The notes under the pieces are model-generated. The model did not search any database and was not told where the DNA came from. It saw nothing but the letters and a program-made list of their open reading frames with translations. Shown here in pieces: positions 30,490 to 42,039 of a DNA stretch of 64,000 bases. How positions within the stretch are numbered: position 1 is the stretch's first letter; every line of letters begins with the position of its first letter. This stretch comes from Aphrocallistes beatrix (taxonomy: Eukaryota; Porifera; Hexactinellida; Sceptrulophora; Aphrocallistidae). The DNA lies in assembly GCA_963281255.1 (NCBI GenBank), contig OY725497.1, forward strand, positions 620,001-684,000, given 5' to 3'. The translations under genes were made by a program, and so were the position numbers.

Positions 30490-31338
30490 CTAGCAATTGT
30501 TCTCGAGTTGAGCTCCAGCTTGAGGTTGAACCTTAAAATTGTCGTCCAAACAGAGGATGACCTTGGAGTTCTTTTTTGGGAGAAACTTTTCTTCTTCTTT
30601 ATTACTCAGCTCCAGTTTGTTATCAATGCTAGCAGAGCGAGCTGTTGAACTTTGTCGGTGAAAAGGTCGAAGAATGTTCGCGAAATCATGTTGAAGTTCG
30701 TTAATGCGGGATCCAAATGTTCCCGTCTTGTGAGTGACACGAATCTTGAGGATGTGTAGTGACGTCACAATGTAAACAAACACAAGGAATCCCAGGACGA
30801 GAACACTTGCAACCAGAGGAGCGAAGTGGCCGTCGAACTCATCCGTGTCAACATACGTAGAGTTAACTGCCAGTTGCTCGGAGTGGACCCCGTGAGGGTA
30901 GAACTTTATGAAAAGAATCAAGAACAGATCTAAGAGAAGACAGAGGTTTCCCAGCACGTTTGAGAACAGCCAAGACACGTGGACGTAGGTGCTGTACTTC
31001 CTATGCGGAGATGATTGAATGAGGAAGTTGCCTAGTACAGGCGTGTGCTCGTAGATGGCAATGTAGTCCAGATCCGGCAAGATACACGTGGCTATCATAA
31101 GCGAGTAAATGTGCAGGAATATCAGCACGGACGTCACAATACCATATAAGGTAAGGGCGTATGTGCTGTTGGTGCCGCGGTCGTTCTTATATTCCTCAAT
31201 ACTCAGCTCGATCAGTGCTACCATGGCAAACCCAGCCAGCAGAGCTGAGATCTTGCTAGTGGTCTTGAGTTTAGTTCGGTTGATGTGCAGCTCCATCCAA
31301 TTGGCAGCGTTCTCACGAATGTTCCCCTCTTCCGTCAT
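30490..31338 (-). CDS. ORAI: ORAI, store-operated calcium channel subunit
   Basis: A 282-aa single-exon protein. ORAI subunits form the plasma-membrane CRAC channel opened by STIM. TM1 reads ISALLAGFAMVALIEL with the selectivity glutamate at E44 (human E106) and V40 (human V102). TM2 contains MIATCILPD, TM3 has SWLFSNVLGNLCLLLDLFLI, and TM4 is VASVLVLGFLVFVYIV followed by the SHKTG-type hinge (THKTGTFGSRINEL). Two positions differ from human ORAI1: K29 replaces R91 at the cytosolic pore, and D137 replaces E190 in TM3. The acidic cluster after TM1 is EE..ND. The TM3-TM4 loop carries N-glycosylation sequon NST. Confidence 0.93.
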   Translation of the reverse strand: MTEEGNIRENAANWMELHINRTKLKTTSKISALLAGFAMVALIELSIEEYKNDRGTNSTYALTLYGIVTSVLIFLHIYSLMIATCILPDLDYIAIYEHTPVLGNFLIQSSPHRKYSTYVHVSWLFSNVLGNLCLLLDLFLILFIKFYPHGVHSEQLAVNSTYVDTDEFDGHFAPLVASVLVLGFLVFVYIVTSLHILKIRVTHKTGTFGSRINELQHDFANILRPFHRQSSTARSASIDNKLELSNKEEEKFLPKKNSKVILCLDDNFKVQPQAGAQLENNC

Positions 31339-31472
31339 CGTTCCGTACCGAATCAGATACTAACTATTCGTATAAATACAAATAATAGTTTCATATATTA
31401 AATCAGGATTAAAATACTATACTGATAAGGAGGTGTAATTTCTCACATCAAATATTCACTACCATAATCTAC

Positions 31473-31841
31473 TCAACACTGTGTCTCATATTTGACAAGA
31501 ATCGGCTTAGGGCGAATTGAAAATAGAATCTTTTTCTTCACAAGCGCTACTATTTCATAATCATAAGTCAGCTGATCCGCTTCCAACTCACTGGCGGTGG
31601 TGTCATTAAGTGGTTTCGTTTGTTTTACGAAGACAGCAAGTGGATTAGTGAGAGTAACTATTCTGCCTTTTAGCAAGTGATGTCCTAATATAAGCATCGG
31701 TATGCCTTGAGCTGTGAAGTGGAGGTCTCCGAGGCCTACATCTTTTAGTGGTAACGCATTGTGTGTTTCTATTGAACCTTGTAATTCTAAAATAATCCAT
31801 TCTCTCGAGCCTGCATTGTAATGTATTGATATTTCGACCAT
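31473..31841 (-). CDS. CHTF8: CTF8, subunit of the alternative PCNA loader (CTF18-RFC)
   Basis: A 122-aa protein from ATG 31841 (MVEISIHYNAGSREW). CTF8 with DCC1 binds CTF18-RFC, which acts in replication-fork PCNA loading and sister-chromatid cohesion. Family landmarks in order: EWIILELQGSIE, GLGDLHFTAQGIPMLILGHH, LLKGRIVTLTNPLAVFVK, and VKKKILFSIRPKPIL. Length matches human CHTF8 (121 aa). The frame extends two codons further with a GTG, which is not a start here. Single exon. Confidence 0.95.
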   Translation of the reverse strand: MVEISIHYNAGSREWIILELQGSIETHNALPLKDVGLGDLHFTAQGIPMLILGHHLLKGRIVTLTNPLAVFVKQTKPLNDTTASELEADQLTYDYEIVALVKKKILFSIRPKPILVKYETQC

Positions 31842-32605
31842 AGACACAATCTAGCATTATATGCAAACTGATAGTCAGAACTCCTCCATACACCCCACGT
31901 GTAGACAATACAATGGAGACATTGTGCGAGGTTAATTCGAATAAATCATTGCACACGTATTCAAACAAAGCTGTTTTACATGTTCACTGATTACGTTTGT
32001 CCCCAGTTCACAGATAACCACATCTCTAATTTATGTTCTCTAGTGCCAATTATGTTAGCTAAATTTCTAGCCACGCTTTGAGAGTTACTGTAACTTAATT
32101 GGATAAATATATGAATTGGAACGTGCTTAGCGCCCACGGGACTGGTCAAATCCAGGTCCGTAGGAAGCAAGTATCTTTTGGTGCGGGGTTCATAGTATGA
32201 CGATTCAGCAATGAATAAGGCGAAGTGGTTAAAAGTTTAATAATTACAAATGTATTCGAACGTGGTAGTGATCCCCATAAGGGCTGCACTAACAAACATA
32301 TTTTAATATTCACAAAATATAATTTTCCTAGTTTCCAACAATTTTTGTGAAATTTCGGGGATAAATGCCATGGTTTAAACATTGATATATCATTTTCAAT
32401 TCTAAAACAGGAGATATAACATTGCTAAGATAGCCAGATAACATTGCTAAGATGGGAGTATATTATAGTATAGTACGTAAGCGTACGTAAAAGCAGATAA
32501 AATCCTGTTTATAAGTTGAACAAGTTTAATAAAAATATACGTTTATGAGGTTAAATGGAGAATATTTACAGCTGAAAAGAGAACAACTCGTGAAACAACC
32601 AGCAT
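31842..32605. other. Spacer between filamin-like 3' end and CTF8 5' end
   Basis: About 760 bp, AT-rich. No gene supported; short open frames at 31645-31968 and 32146-32382 overlap CTF8 or lack features. Confidence 0.5.
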
Positions 32606-35600
32606 TCATGAAATGAGAATATTAAAAGGACTCTCAGAGATCGGCTCACCAGCCCAAAATATCTCAAGTTTGTAGGTACCCTTTATCTCTGGCATGTAGT
32701 GCACGTGGTCAAATTTATCATAAGATCGATCGGGGATTGTATTTAAGATAAAACTATCCTGAGGTCCAGTCAGCGTGATGAGGAGCTCACCAGGACCCGC
32801 TAGTCGAGTGTCTGCAACAAATTCGCAGTTTTGACCTACTTTCCCGTTATACAAGCCTTTCCCATACACAAACACTTTAGAGGGGTTCGAACGAATAAGA
32901 ACTTCAACTGAGAAGGGACTGCCCCTAACTTCTATATCATTCCAGGTGGTAAACAGAGTGTAGGTCCCGCCTTGTTTCGGGACAAAAGATGCCTTCAGTT
33001 CATTATTTCTTTCTTCATCAATAGTCATGTCCTCTAAAATTTTCGTGAACGTCGGACCAATCGCTTTAACAGCAAGATCCCCGCTATCTACAGCCTCAGT
33101 GCAGTCGATCACATACTCGAGCCTCTCACCGAGTAGGATCTCTTGAGGGAACTGCTTCACGCTAATCGGAGAAATAATTGGTTCGGTAATTGCTGTGATC
33201 GTGAAAGGACTCCCGATCACGTCTACGTCATTGTGCTTCACGGATACATTGTAGGAGCCTGGCTTGCTTAACATGAACTTGGCCTCATGGACGGTGTTGC
33301 GAAGGGGGACTATTTCAGATGGCGTTTCCTTGCCAGAAGAATCTTGTATACGGACATACAGAGACTCGGGCAAGACTGCACTGCAAATGACTTGAAAACA
33401 ATTCTCCTCACCGACCACACATCTGCGCACGAAATCTCCATCAACAACACACTGGATCTCTTGATTTGAATCTGACAACGTGAGGCTGAATGGAGAACCA
33501 GGGATTGGGTTATTCCCGTATAGTATGTGGAGGGCGTATCGGTCCTTACGGCCGGGGATTATCTCAATGTTAAACACATTCTCATCAAGTTTCCTCACAA
33601 TAACTGGAATCATTTCCTTCGCTTCGTCATTTATCAACACCGCCTCTAAGATTCCAACTCCCGCATTCTTAGTTGAAACCTGATAGATGATTTTCTCGCC
33701 TACAGAAATGCATTTATTCTTCGAAGGAACAATCAAACTGCAGCGATTTGAATCGCAAAATGAAACATAAGTAATGGGGTATGGGCTCCCAACCACGTGG
33801 TAGTCTCCAACTTTGACACCTAAGTGATATTCTCCTATCTGCTTTGGAATAACAGACACCTCATAATGCTCTGTGTCTTTGTGGATGACTTGGATTAGTG
33901 CGGAGATGGAAGGTATCGAAAACACATCTAATTCTCCAAGAACGTGAGGAATGGATAAATTGAAGCGAAAAGGTACACCCACACCCAGCACTTTATTCTC
34001 TAAACTGATGCCGTTCAACTCTGGATGATCGATCTCCTCACAGAAGTTGATCACAAGAGGACTGCCAACGATCTCGTACCCGCCCCATGATATCTGCACC
34101 TGGTACTGACCACAACTCTCAGCTGTTAGCTGGACACTGTGTGTTCTGTTGTTGTTATTCGTACTGTGACAGTCCGCATGGTCAGGGCCCTGGATCACGA
34201 TGCTTAGCTCTCCTTTACCAGCAGATTCAGTGGAGATAGTAAATTTGCAAGCTTCTCCCAACAACAACGTGCTCTTCAGTGCCTTGTTCTCTTTTTCTAC
34301 AATGAAACACTCACCAGCAGCTCTAGCCGCCTCTGTAATGACCGCCTTCACATTAAAAGGACTCCCAGGGACATGCTTACTGTACGCTAGCACTGATACA
34401 GTGTATTTACCAACCGCTCGAGGGGAGAACTGGCCGTACATGTGAAAAGGGTTGTTTTCATCTGTAATTAGCTCAACTTCACACGATCCAGATGGACCAT
34501 TCACCTCTACCTGTAGTCTAGAAGTGTGTGTGGTGTCGGTTAGCTTTATATTCAGGACAGCTGGTCTGTTAACCTCTATCTTACTGTCCATCTCAGCGAG
34601 TATGTCGGATAGAGTATCATTAATGTCAATCGCCTCAATCTTCCAAGGACTGCAAACTAACTCATTCCCATTCATTCTAACACTCAAACTGTAAATGTCC
34701 GCAAACTTTGGAATGAAATTAATCACTCGCTCGCCCTTCTCATTTTTAGAAACCATTGCGGAAATCTTACCACTGCTTTCCCCGACACATTCAACTTGTA
34801 TGTCAGTATCTCTCACATTTTCAAAGTTACATACTTCATTCGGTAATTTCACTTGAATCTGTCTGTTGGTCTCAACGACGTTATTACTGGAACCAAGAGG
34901 CAGTATGAATGGTTCTTCAATCGAGATCTCCCATGGACTTCCAAGGACAGGGTCGTTATTCCACGTTATATCCAGCAGATGAAGTTTAGACTTTTTAGGT
35001 GTATAATTCACAGTGTAAGTTCCGTTCCGATTATCCTCCACGTTAAGCATCCCTGGTTCCCCCGACTCAGTGCAATGAGTCCCTACCCGTATGACGCCCT
35101 TGCCCACACCCGCCTCAGAAGCATCCAGCGTGAACTCAATCGGTTGCTCCACGAAGTAATGGCGATCGTTCAACCCTCGTACATAGCAAGCCGCCGCATC
35201 GCCCATTCCATACTGTACCTCGAAAGGACTGCCATCGATATTATCTCCGTCAAGCAGAATGAACACTTGGTATTCCCCAGGATCGATCGGTTCAAATATT
35301 ACTTTAAACTCTTTCCGGTCAGTTTCCTCGTAAATTAATGGGATTTTCTCGGTTGGATTATTCGCAAGGAGTCCATAGCCAGCTAGTGTGGGGATGAGGC
35401 TGAAGTCTCCCTTCACGTTAAGCTCCAGCACATCGTCTCTATTCAGGATGAACGGCGCTTCGTGGATGTTGATGATCTGGAGAGCTGACGGGTGCGGCTT
35501 GTCATGCGAATAGACGGAGAATGAAATGGGAGAAGAGGGGATGGCAGCATCATTCCAAAACAGATGCAGTCGATGTGCGCCGACTACTCGTGGGCGATAG

Positions 35601-37704
35601 CATATGCTGAACAGGTTCTCATGCTCCCTGGTTATGCTCAGGTCGGACTGAATGGGGTCCTGGGGCTGATTAGCTTTCACAGTTATCTCTCCTATCCCCG
35701 ATTCGTTTGCATCGACTTGAAATCTGAGAGGCTCGTTGATGCGAATCCAAGCCAGGTTGGAATCCATGCCTAGAACTTTGCACTTCTCCGGATGCGAGAA
35801 TTTCATAACTGTGAAACGAAAAGGACTGTTTGGAAGTGGCTTTCCGTCCCACTTGATATGGAGATCGTAGGTGTCAGGGATTTTGGGCCTCAGAGTAACA
35901 AGACATATTCCATTGGCTTGTTGGGATAACTCGGGAGTCAATTCTCCAACGTTCTCTCCATACGCAACAGCTTTCAACTTTTCCTTCGCGTTTTTCGTAC
36001 TGAGCTGATCTAACTGGAGTTGGATAGGTTGTCCGAGAGGAAATAACTGAGGGAACTGGGGCTCTCTAACGTTGTTCGGTTGGATTGTGACCATGCGAGC
36101 TTTCGGGAACAATGAACTGACTAAGTAAGATTTCTTATCATTTTTGTAATCTCGGTACACTTCACGTTTCATCTCAAAGAATCGATTTCCATATATGAAC
36201 GGACTCCCGAGAATGGGCATCCCTTTGATGGAGATGTGCACCAAATAGACGTCACCAGGTCCCAACGGATTATTGAACTCCAATTCGTAACGCAAATCAT
36301 ATTTTTTCAATTGAAAGGGAATTTCAATTCCTTTCTTACTCATCAATTTTACTTCAATGGTAGTGTTACCGAAATCGTCCAGGCAGATCACCATATGGAA
36401 TTTTGAATCAGAGAGCAGTGTGTATGCGTAGATCTGATGACTTGTATTGTCTAATAAACTGATTCGGTTGCTCTCCTTCAGCGAACTCGACTTGTGGATG
36501 TGTACCGTGTACTCTCCCGGAGCCTGTTGGAGCTTGGTCACGTGAGATACTTCTGATCTGGAGAGTCGAGGGGTCGAGGGCAATGACTGCTGTTTTTTTG
36601 GCAGAATACGCGGATTATCGAAATGGAGGAGAGAATTATTGCTAAGAATGCTCGACTCACTTTGTGAATGTTCTTGAAGGAAAGTTAGCACAGTGCTACC
36701 TAACCCGGAATCCCCTTCAGGGATTGAAGGGGAAAAAAGATTGAGGTAGGAGGGTAGACAGAAGAAAAAGGAGAAGTAGATGATGATAGACACGAAATCA
36801 AACTGACTACTCACGAATTGGGAAACAGGAATGACAGTGGGTATGTTCAGATTGTCCTTGGCCAGAGTGGTCAGGTAGTCGAACTGATCTTCCACAGAGT
36901 CAAACTCCTCTTTGAGTTCTATCCCAGACACTTTCGATCGGATCAGAGAAATTAGAAGAATGTTATTAATCCAGAGTTCGGAAAGATTGTCTGATTTAAC
37001 ACTAGCCTCGATACTCTGCATCTTCTTTATTAATATCTTCGCCGCATAATCTCCTCTCGGTTTCTTGTAGCAGTCAGAACAGATCTGGTAGCGTTGAATG
37101 ATATGCCAAACCACTTGTATGAGAGTGCTGTGATCTCCTGCTTGCAGCTTGTCAGCATCTATTGATATAATGGATGTGTAGATAAGGATTGCTTAAGTAC
37201 AATAAGGATTGTAGATAGAATTGGGTACAACTATGTACTTGTACCTATGAAGTTGAGAGGATGAACGCCATCCATCAGCTTCAATATGATGTCTTTAATC
37301 GCTTCCTTCCGGTGGAAGTCCCTCGCTAACTTCGAACGTCTAAGTAAAATAAGATGGAGAATGAGGATTATATATCGCATATAAAGAATAAAACCAACTC
37401 AAACAATAAATTCGGATCCGTAAATAAAATAAATGGGATTTTACCTTTTCCCAGAACCAGTTTTGGTAGGGTAGGTGACGGGGTCGAGGAGCTGCAGGAT
37501 GAGTGTGAGGTAGAGTTCCTTCGAAGGCGCGAACGCCAGGACCTCGTCCAGGGAGTAGATGGTGAGGCTGGTGGGGAGTAGGATGTGACAGCACCAGCGA
37601 CGCAGGCACTCGCATTGTTGGTCCAACTGCTGAGTTTCCTGGAAGTTAGTGCTGGAGCAGGATGAGTGGGTGCTAGAGCTGCCTCTCTTCTCTCTTCTAC
37701 TCAT
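32606..37704 (-). CDS. Filamin-like protein: paired CH region plus 13 Ig-filamin repeats
   Basis: Actin-crosslinker-like protein of about 1635 aa. Exons: 37445-37704 (start MSRREKRGSS), 37245-37339, and a long terminal exon 32606-37158. The N-terminus is a divergent pair of calponin-homology domains: CH1 over RRWCCHILLP, DGVHPLNFIDADKL, VVWHIIQRYQI; CH2 from SDNLSELWINN to FVSIIIYFSFFF, which aligns with the last filamin CH2 helix (SVMTYLSQF). Thirteen immunoglobulin-filamin repeats follow, each closing with a (G/S)SP-(F/W/Y) motif, e.g. LGSPFIYG, PNSPFRFTV, DGSPFEVQYG, PGSPFNVKAV, RGSPFSVEVL. Vertebrate filamins have 24 repeats and two hinges. The CH1 actin-binding core is weak, so actin binding is uncertain. 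Confidence 0.88.
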
Positions 37705-38198
37705 GCTTCTTCCTTGTGACAAACAGAATAAATATTTACTTACACAGACGTACCGAATATATATAGTAGTAATGGTAGGTGCAGCTTTATGCTGGCTATT
37801 CACATTATATAATACACAACAATATACAAGTTCTGCTCCGTATGTTACGTAGCAGCACAGGTTTCTATACATGTAAATACGAATTTGTTACAATTGTGAA
37901 AAGCCGCAACAATACAACTTCATTTTCAGACACATAATTTAATTAATATATTGTTATAGTAAATACTGTGTACTATAGTTTCTGTCTCATCCATAGCAAT
38001 CGCCTTTTAATGAAAAGCTGTGAAACGAGGCTAGCCAAAAGCATTCATCTCTTAACAATGCTTGCATTTATTGGGCCATTATGATTATAATGTAACGGAG
38101 ATATCGCATAAAAGAAACAGTTAATTAATATAATAATTAAACAATTTAATCACAATATCCAAATAAGCGAGTCTAGCCCAGAGAAGAATACACATGTG
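37705..38198. other. Spacer between NHL-repeat gene 3' end and filamin-like 5' end
   Basis: About 490 bp of AT-rich DNA without a recognisable feature; presumed promoter of the filamin-like gene and 3' UTR of the NHL gene. Confidence 0.5.
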
Positions 38199-39143
38199 TT
38201 ATGCGTCAATATTATAGAGCTGTATGATGGAGGATCCATGTGGAGTTATGACCACTAATTTATCATGTGGAGTTATGGCTAGAGATGTGGGGGTGACACA
38301 AAGATCGTTTCTAATTGGTAGAATTACCTTAATCAACTTTCCTTCAATATCGAATACTATGATACGGTTCTGGTTCTGGTCACTCATGAATGTATTATTT
38401 GTTCGTATGTCAACACAGAAATGCCGACCGTGAGAAAGGAAATCATCAAAATGTGAGAGAACTCGTAAATTTTGTCCTTCCAGTGTACAATACAAGATTG
38501 TGGTTGGGTTAATACAGAAAATGACCATTATGTCAGAGAGAAAATTGAGTCGGATCGGAATTGCGTTAGTTATTAAGTCAACATTATTCACAGAAGACAG
38601 ATCTGAATTGCAAACTAGAACAGATTTATTATGCGAGTCTACCAAATAGAGATTACCTTCCGTATCGCACATGATGCCCGTGGGAAATGGAGTGGTATAG
38701 TGCGGGAATATTTCGTTTTTTACATGAAAATCAGTAAAGTTGACAATTGCATGCAGAGATGGATTGGAAACGTAAATGTTATTCTCGTCTATGGCAATAT
38801 CGCAAATTGAAGTGAGCTTTCCTTTCCCAAATGATGTTATATGCTCGCCTTCACAAGAAAATATGTGAATATTCGGGAGCGTTGAAAGATAGGTATTCTC
38901 TCCAATGAAAATAAGACCGTTAGAAGGGTGGATAGTTAATCCTACTGGGTTGAATAGGGGACAGGTTGTTGAACCTCGCCTTCCAAACGAAAGAAAAGGT
39001 TTCTGAATATCAGAAACGGCGTAACAATCATCAGTGTCTTCTCTGGATCTCTTGTTTGGGAAGCTATCCAGACTTAGTTTATCCTCTCGCTTCATTCTAT
39101 GACGGAGAAATACTATTACAAACATTGGCCCGGGCCGTACCAT
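38199..39143 (-). CDS. NHL-repeat beta-propeller protein
   Basis: A 314-aa protein; a more likely start is the ATG at 39095 (MKREDKLSL), because the upstream 16 residues are hydrophobic and unlike the rest. It contains five to six NHL-like repeats: FNPVGLTIHPSNGLIFIGEN, TSICDIAIDENNIYVSNPS, FPTGIMCDTEGNLYLVDSHN, HFCVDIRTNNTFMSDQNQNR, TPTSLAITPHDKLVV. This resembles the propeller of TRIM-NHL proteins, but no RING, B-box or coiled coil precedes it in the upstream 0.5 kb. Function unknown; such propellers bind RNA or proteins. Confidence 0.6.
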   Translation of the reverse strand: MVRPGPMFVIVFLRHRMKREDKLSLDSFPNKRSREDTDDCYAVSDIQKPFLSFGRRGSTTCPLFNPVGLTIHPSNGLIFIGENTYLSTLPNIHIFSCEGEHITSFGKGKLTSICDIAIDENNIYVSNPSLHAIVNFTDFHVKNEIFPHYTTPFPTGIMCDTEGNLYLVDSHNKSVLVCNSDLSSVNNVDLITNAIPIRLNFLSDIMVIFCINPTTILYCTLEGQNLRVLSHFDDFLSHGRHFCVDIRTNNTFMSDQNQNRIIVFDIEGKLIKVILPIRNDLCVTPTSLAITPHDKLVVITPHGSSIIQLYNIDA

Positions 39144-39531
39144 TCTACTCCTTACTAAACTACACCATCTGATTCTCAGTATGTAATTGCTATTGGGATT
39201 AACTGCATGCTAAAATTCAAACCTTGCCTAGCGTAGATTTATTCAGAGAGGCAAAGTATAGTGTCAAGACACGAACCAGACTATACAAATATATTCTAGA
39301 CTGGCGAGGTTAATACATAGTTTGTTAACAATCATGTTTTAAAATCCTCCACAATACAAAAGTGCCAACGAGACAAATCAGTGTGTAGTAACAATTAATA
39401 ATTATATACAAAAAGAATTAGAGGTAATGTATTATAGTATTATACCCTATTAATTAAGCTTATTAGGCCAAACAAAATATTCATTTTAGATTCTTAACAC
39501 TGCCATAGGGACTATCACGCTATCCTACACA
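39144..39531. other. Spacer between CHMP6 and the NHL gene
   Basis: About 390 bp, AT-rich. Nothing recognisable. Confidence 0.5.
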
Positions 39532-40182
39532 TCAACTAGCAATCGCCGTTCTCTTCTCGGGCTGCTTACTGGCGCTCCGAACAGGTTCAATTTCGGGTGT
39601 TCCGGTAGGGGCATCAGGTAACCTCTCCAGTAATTGAGCTTCATCCCCTCTCGTGATCTGGTCTAACTCGAGGAGGAGTGCCTCTTCATCATCTTGTGTT
39701 AATTGTGTACCGAGGAGCCGATCAATCTCTCCCTGATACTCAATAGCATCTTCAGTATTAGCCATCAAAAGCTCAACAGCCTCTATGGACATGATCTTAT
39801 GCATCTGCTCGAGTGCCTCATTCCCACTCCTCAGTCCTTCAACTACCTTCAGTTCTATCTGAGCATACTCGATTTTACCGACCATTGTCTCCAGATTGTC
39901 CAATTGGCCATCTGTCTTCTCCAACAAAGATTCTAAATACTTCTTCTTCTTCAATAATAACTTTGCCTTGTCACGTTTCCCATCCCGAAGCAATTCCTTG
40001 GCAAGTTCACGCTCCTTGCCGACTTGTTCTTCGATTTTCTTTTGTAGCTTCTTCAACTTGTCTCTCTGAAGTTTTAGATTCAGGACTGCTTGGTCTTGCT
40101 GCGAGACTTCATTGGCGCGGTTAACTACTGGTGGATCAGGAGCAGTGTCACGTCGGAATAGACGGGCCAAAACACCTCCCAT
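39532..40182 (-). CDS. CHMP6: CHMP6/Vps20, ESCRT-III nucleator
   Basis: A 216-aa single-exon Snf7-family protein. CHMP6 links ESCRT-II to CHMP4 polymerisation at endosomal membranes. It starts MGGVLARLFRR, with G2 available for N-myristoylation as in the family. Conserved blocks follow: QQDQAVLNLKLQRDKLKKLQ, ELLRDGKRDKAKLLLKKKKY, IEYAQIELKVVEGLRSGNEA, MSIEAVELLM, EYQGEIDRLLGTQLTQDDEE. The acidic C-terminal tail would carry the autoinhibitory and VPS4-binding region. Upstream of the ATG is CTTTTCAG, an acceptor-like site. Confidence 0.95.
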   Translation of the reverse strand: MGGVLARLFRRDTAPDPPVVNRANEVSQQDQAVLNLKLQRDKLKKLQKKIEEQVGKERELAKELLRDGKRDKAKLLLKKKKYLESLLEKTDGQLDNLETMVGKIEYAQIELKVVEGLRSGNEALEQMHKIMSIEAVELLMANTEDAIEYQGEIDRLLGTQLTQDDEEALLLELDQITRGDEAQLLERLPDAPTGTPEIEPVRSASKQPEKRTAIAS

Positions 40183-40548
40183 TTTCTACACTGAAAAGAT
40201 ACTTACAAAAAGTATTAGTTTGTACTAAATGCCTCTTAAATCCATAAGTTCGATGTTAATCGCTCTTATGGATTTAAGTTTTAGGCATAGTTTTAGGAAT
40301 GAACTTATAAATATTTATCTTAATAGCAATATCTAGATTTACCGTGTATACTCGAATAGCCGGCCCTCGAATAATCTTCCCTCATAGCATTTATACAATC
40401 ACTTGTACGGTTATACTTGTACTCTGTGAAAAGTCTCATATATTTGAAATGTTGAATTCCATCAGGTGCTATATAGGGCTAAACATTCATAATCGCCCGG
40501 CTACTATTCAAGGATATACGGTGTATTAACCTATGTCAGATTTTCCAT
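40183..40548. other. Spacer between GOSR2 and CHMP6
   Basis: About 370 bp, AT-rich. There is a short inverted pair around 40227-40280 (CTTAAATCCATAAG / CTTATGGATTTAAG) that could form a hairpin. No gene. Confidence 0.45.
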
Positions 40549-41130
40549 TTAATAGAAGAACACAAGCACCATAATAATAAACAACACCAAACAAACACCG
40601 GATATAAATACAATCTTATCCCCTCTCACCCTCCGCTGGATCAATCTCAGCACGGTGCTAGATAAACCGAGCCGAGAAAAGATGGACACGAGTTGGTTCT
40701 GAGTATTCTTCAACATTTCATCCTGGTACTTTATTCTACTCCTGGAAGTGCTCGCTATATCGATCATTTCGTGGATAGAGTTGTGTACCCGGGTCAGTCG
40801 CTGGTGCTCTAACAGCTCATCGTCTATCTGTATGATCGTGTGATCTTTCGAAGTAAACCTATTTCCAGGATCCCTTCCTTGTTGGTACTGATAGAAAGTC
40901 TGCTGAATAGACTGGGCATTACTACGCAGAAGTTCTAATTGTTTTATTCCCTCGTTTTGAACTGAAACATTGCCATTATTGGTAGATAATTCAATACGAT
41001 CCAATTTTTCCATGAGGTTTCTCAAAAGGTCAGATAGACGAAGGGAGGAGTGAGGCAGTTGGTTAAGTAAATCTCTTGCTTCATGAATAAGAGACCAAGA
41101 CTCTTGATAGAGTGTGACAGAAGCAGCCAT
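40549..41130 (-). CDS. GOSR2: GOSR2/membrin, Golgi Qb-SNARE
   Basis: A 193-aa single-exon SNARE for ER-Golgi vesicle fusion. The N-terminal half is helical. The SNARE motif runs about residues 103-165, with HNSIHEMIDIASTSRSRIKY and LGLSSTVLRLIQRR, which matches the membrin signature MLGLSNTVMRLIEKR. The C-terminus is a single tail anchor (VFISGVCLVLFIIMVLVFFY). Length compares with 212 aa in human. ATG preceded by AATACAG, acceptor-like. Confidence 0.92.
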   Translation of the reverse strand: MAASVTLYQESWSLIHEARDLLNQLPHSSLRLSDLLRNLMEKLDRIELSTNNGNVSVQNEGIKQLELLRSNAQSIQQTFYQYQQGRDPGNRFTSKDHTIIQIDDELLEHQRLTRVHNSIHEMIDIASTSRSRIKYQDEMLKNTQNQLVSIFSRLGLSSTVLRLIQRRVRGDKIVFISGVCLVLFIIMVLVFFY

Positions 41131-41339
41131 TTTCTAAAACTGTATTAAACACAAACACAATCTACTTGTATTCTAAAATTGCCAGCAGTGATCAACGAGG
41201 TATATCATCGATGACCGAACATAGTATACGTTATTTAAATTTACAATACATACTACGTATGTCTCTTAGCTTGTGGAGGATATACAGCGAGTAAAATAGC
41301 AAACACTTATTTTATGTCCATCAATTTCCATTACAATCA

Positions 41340-41825
41340 TTGGAGACTGTGATTATAAGGCGCAGAGCGACATTGTCTCAGAGTTATTTTTAGTACATTT
41401 TATCATCAGCGATAAAATTATCTATAAGATCCTGATAATATTATGTACTAAAGATATTAGCAACTCTGCTGGGCGAAAGTATTCACATGCATCATGTCAA
41501 GAAAGGTTCTATTGTTTTACTCTATACGTACTGAGCATCTGATATTTCCTGCTGTTCTTACCAATTGTCAGTATTATCATCTCTAGGACATCTCTAAGAC
41601 ATCAGGAACTCTTATCTTCCTTTGATAGCTGCAAAAATATTTTAATGCCTACACCATCAGAACGTCATTGTACTAGAAGAGTTTAAACGTTGTGGATACT
41701 CTCTGGTTACATAAGTTGACGACAAACACCATCCCAATCGACATTTTTATCTCTCATGTATACATCTGTTTTTACAGAACTGTAATAACATGTAAATACC
41801 AAAGTCCGTAACGAAGATATGTTCA
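41340..41825. repeat. Rearranged MATE-cluster flanks (downstream flank joined to upstream flank)
   Basis: 41340-41480 matches the sequence downstream of MATE copies 2 (47085-47215) and 1 (42535-42665, inverted). It is joined at once to 41480-41825, which matches the upstream flanks of copy 1 (44550-44868, same orientation) and copy 3 (47866-48243, inverted). No MATE coding sequence lies between. This is a scar of a rearranged or lost repeat unit. Confidence 0.65.
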
Positions 41826-42039
41826 ACAGTAACTGATATTCTCTACAGTCATTTGAGCACTTCTGTACAAATTAATAGGAGAGATAGTGCCATACGCGAC
41901 TGTTCCGATAATTCGCTATTTACGTATGGCATGGACCGAACTGTCAATCTGCCAAAGTTTTGGATCTTTTAGTCCAGACGAAAAGTTTGGCTGACCCAGA
42001 ACATTTAAAAATTTAGCAGGCTGACACCTCCACACCCCA

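Noticed and set aside
31842..31847. A two-codon-longer CTF8 starting with GTG.
   Set aside because: Animal genes start at ATG; the ATG at 31841 gives the family length.
36715..36814. A stretch in the filamin-like gene that looked like an unspliced 100-bp intron or a transmembrane segment (FVSIIIYFSFFFCLP), beginning with GTGAGT.
   Set aside because: Removing it breaks the frame at every nearby acceptor, and the hydrophobic residues align with the last helix of filamin CH2 (SVMTYLSQF), so it is coding and not a membrane segment.
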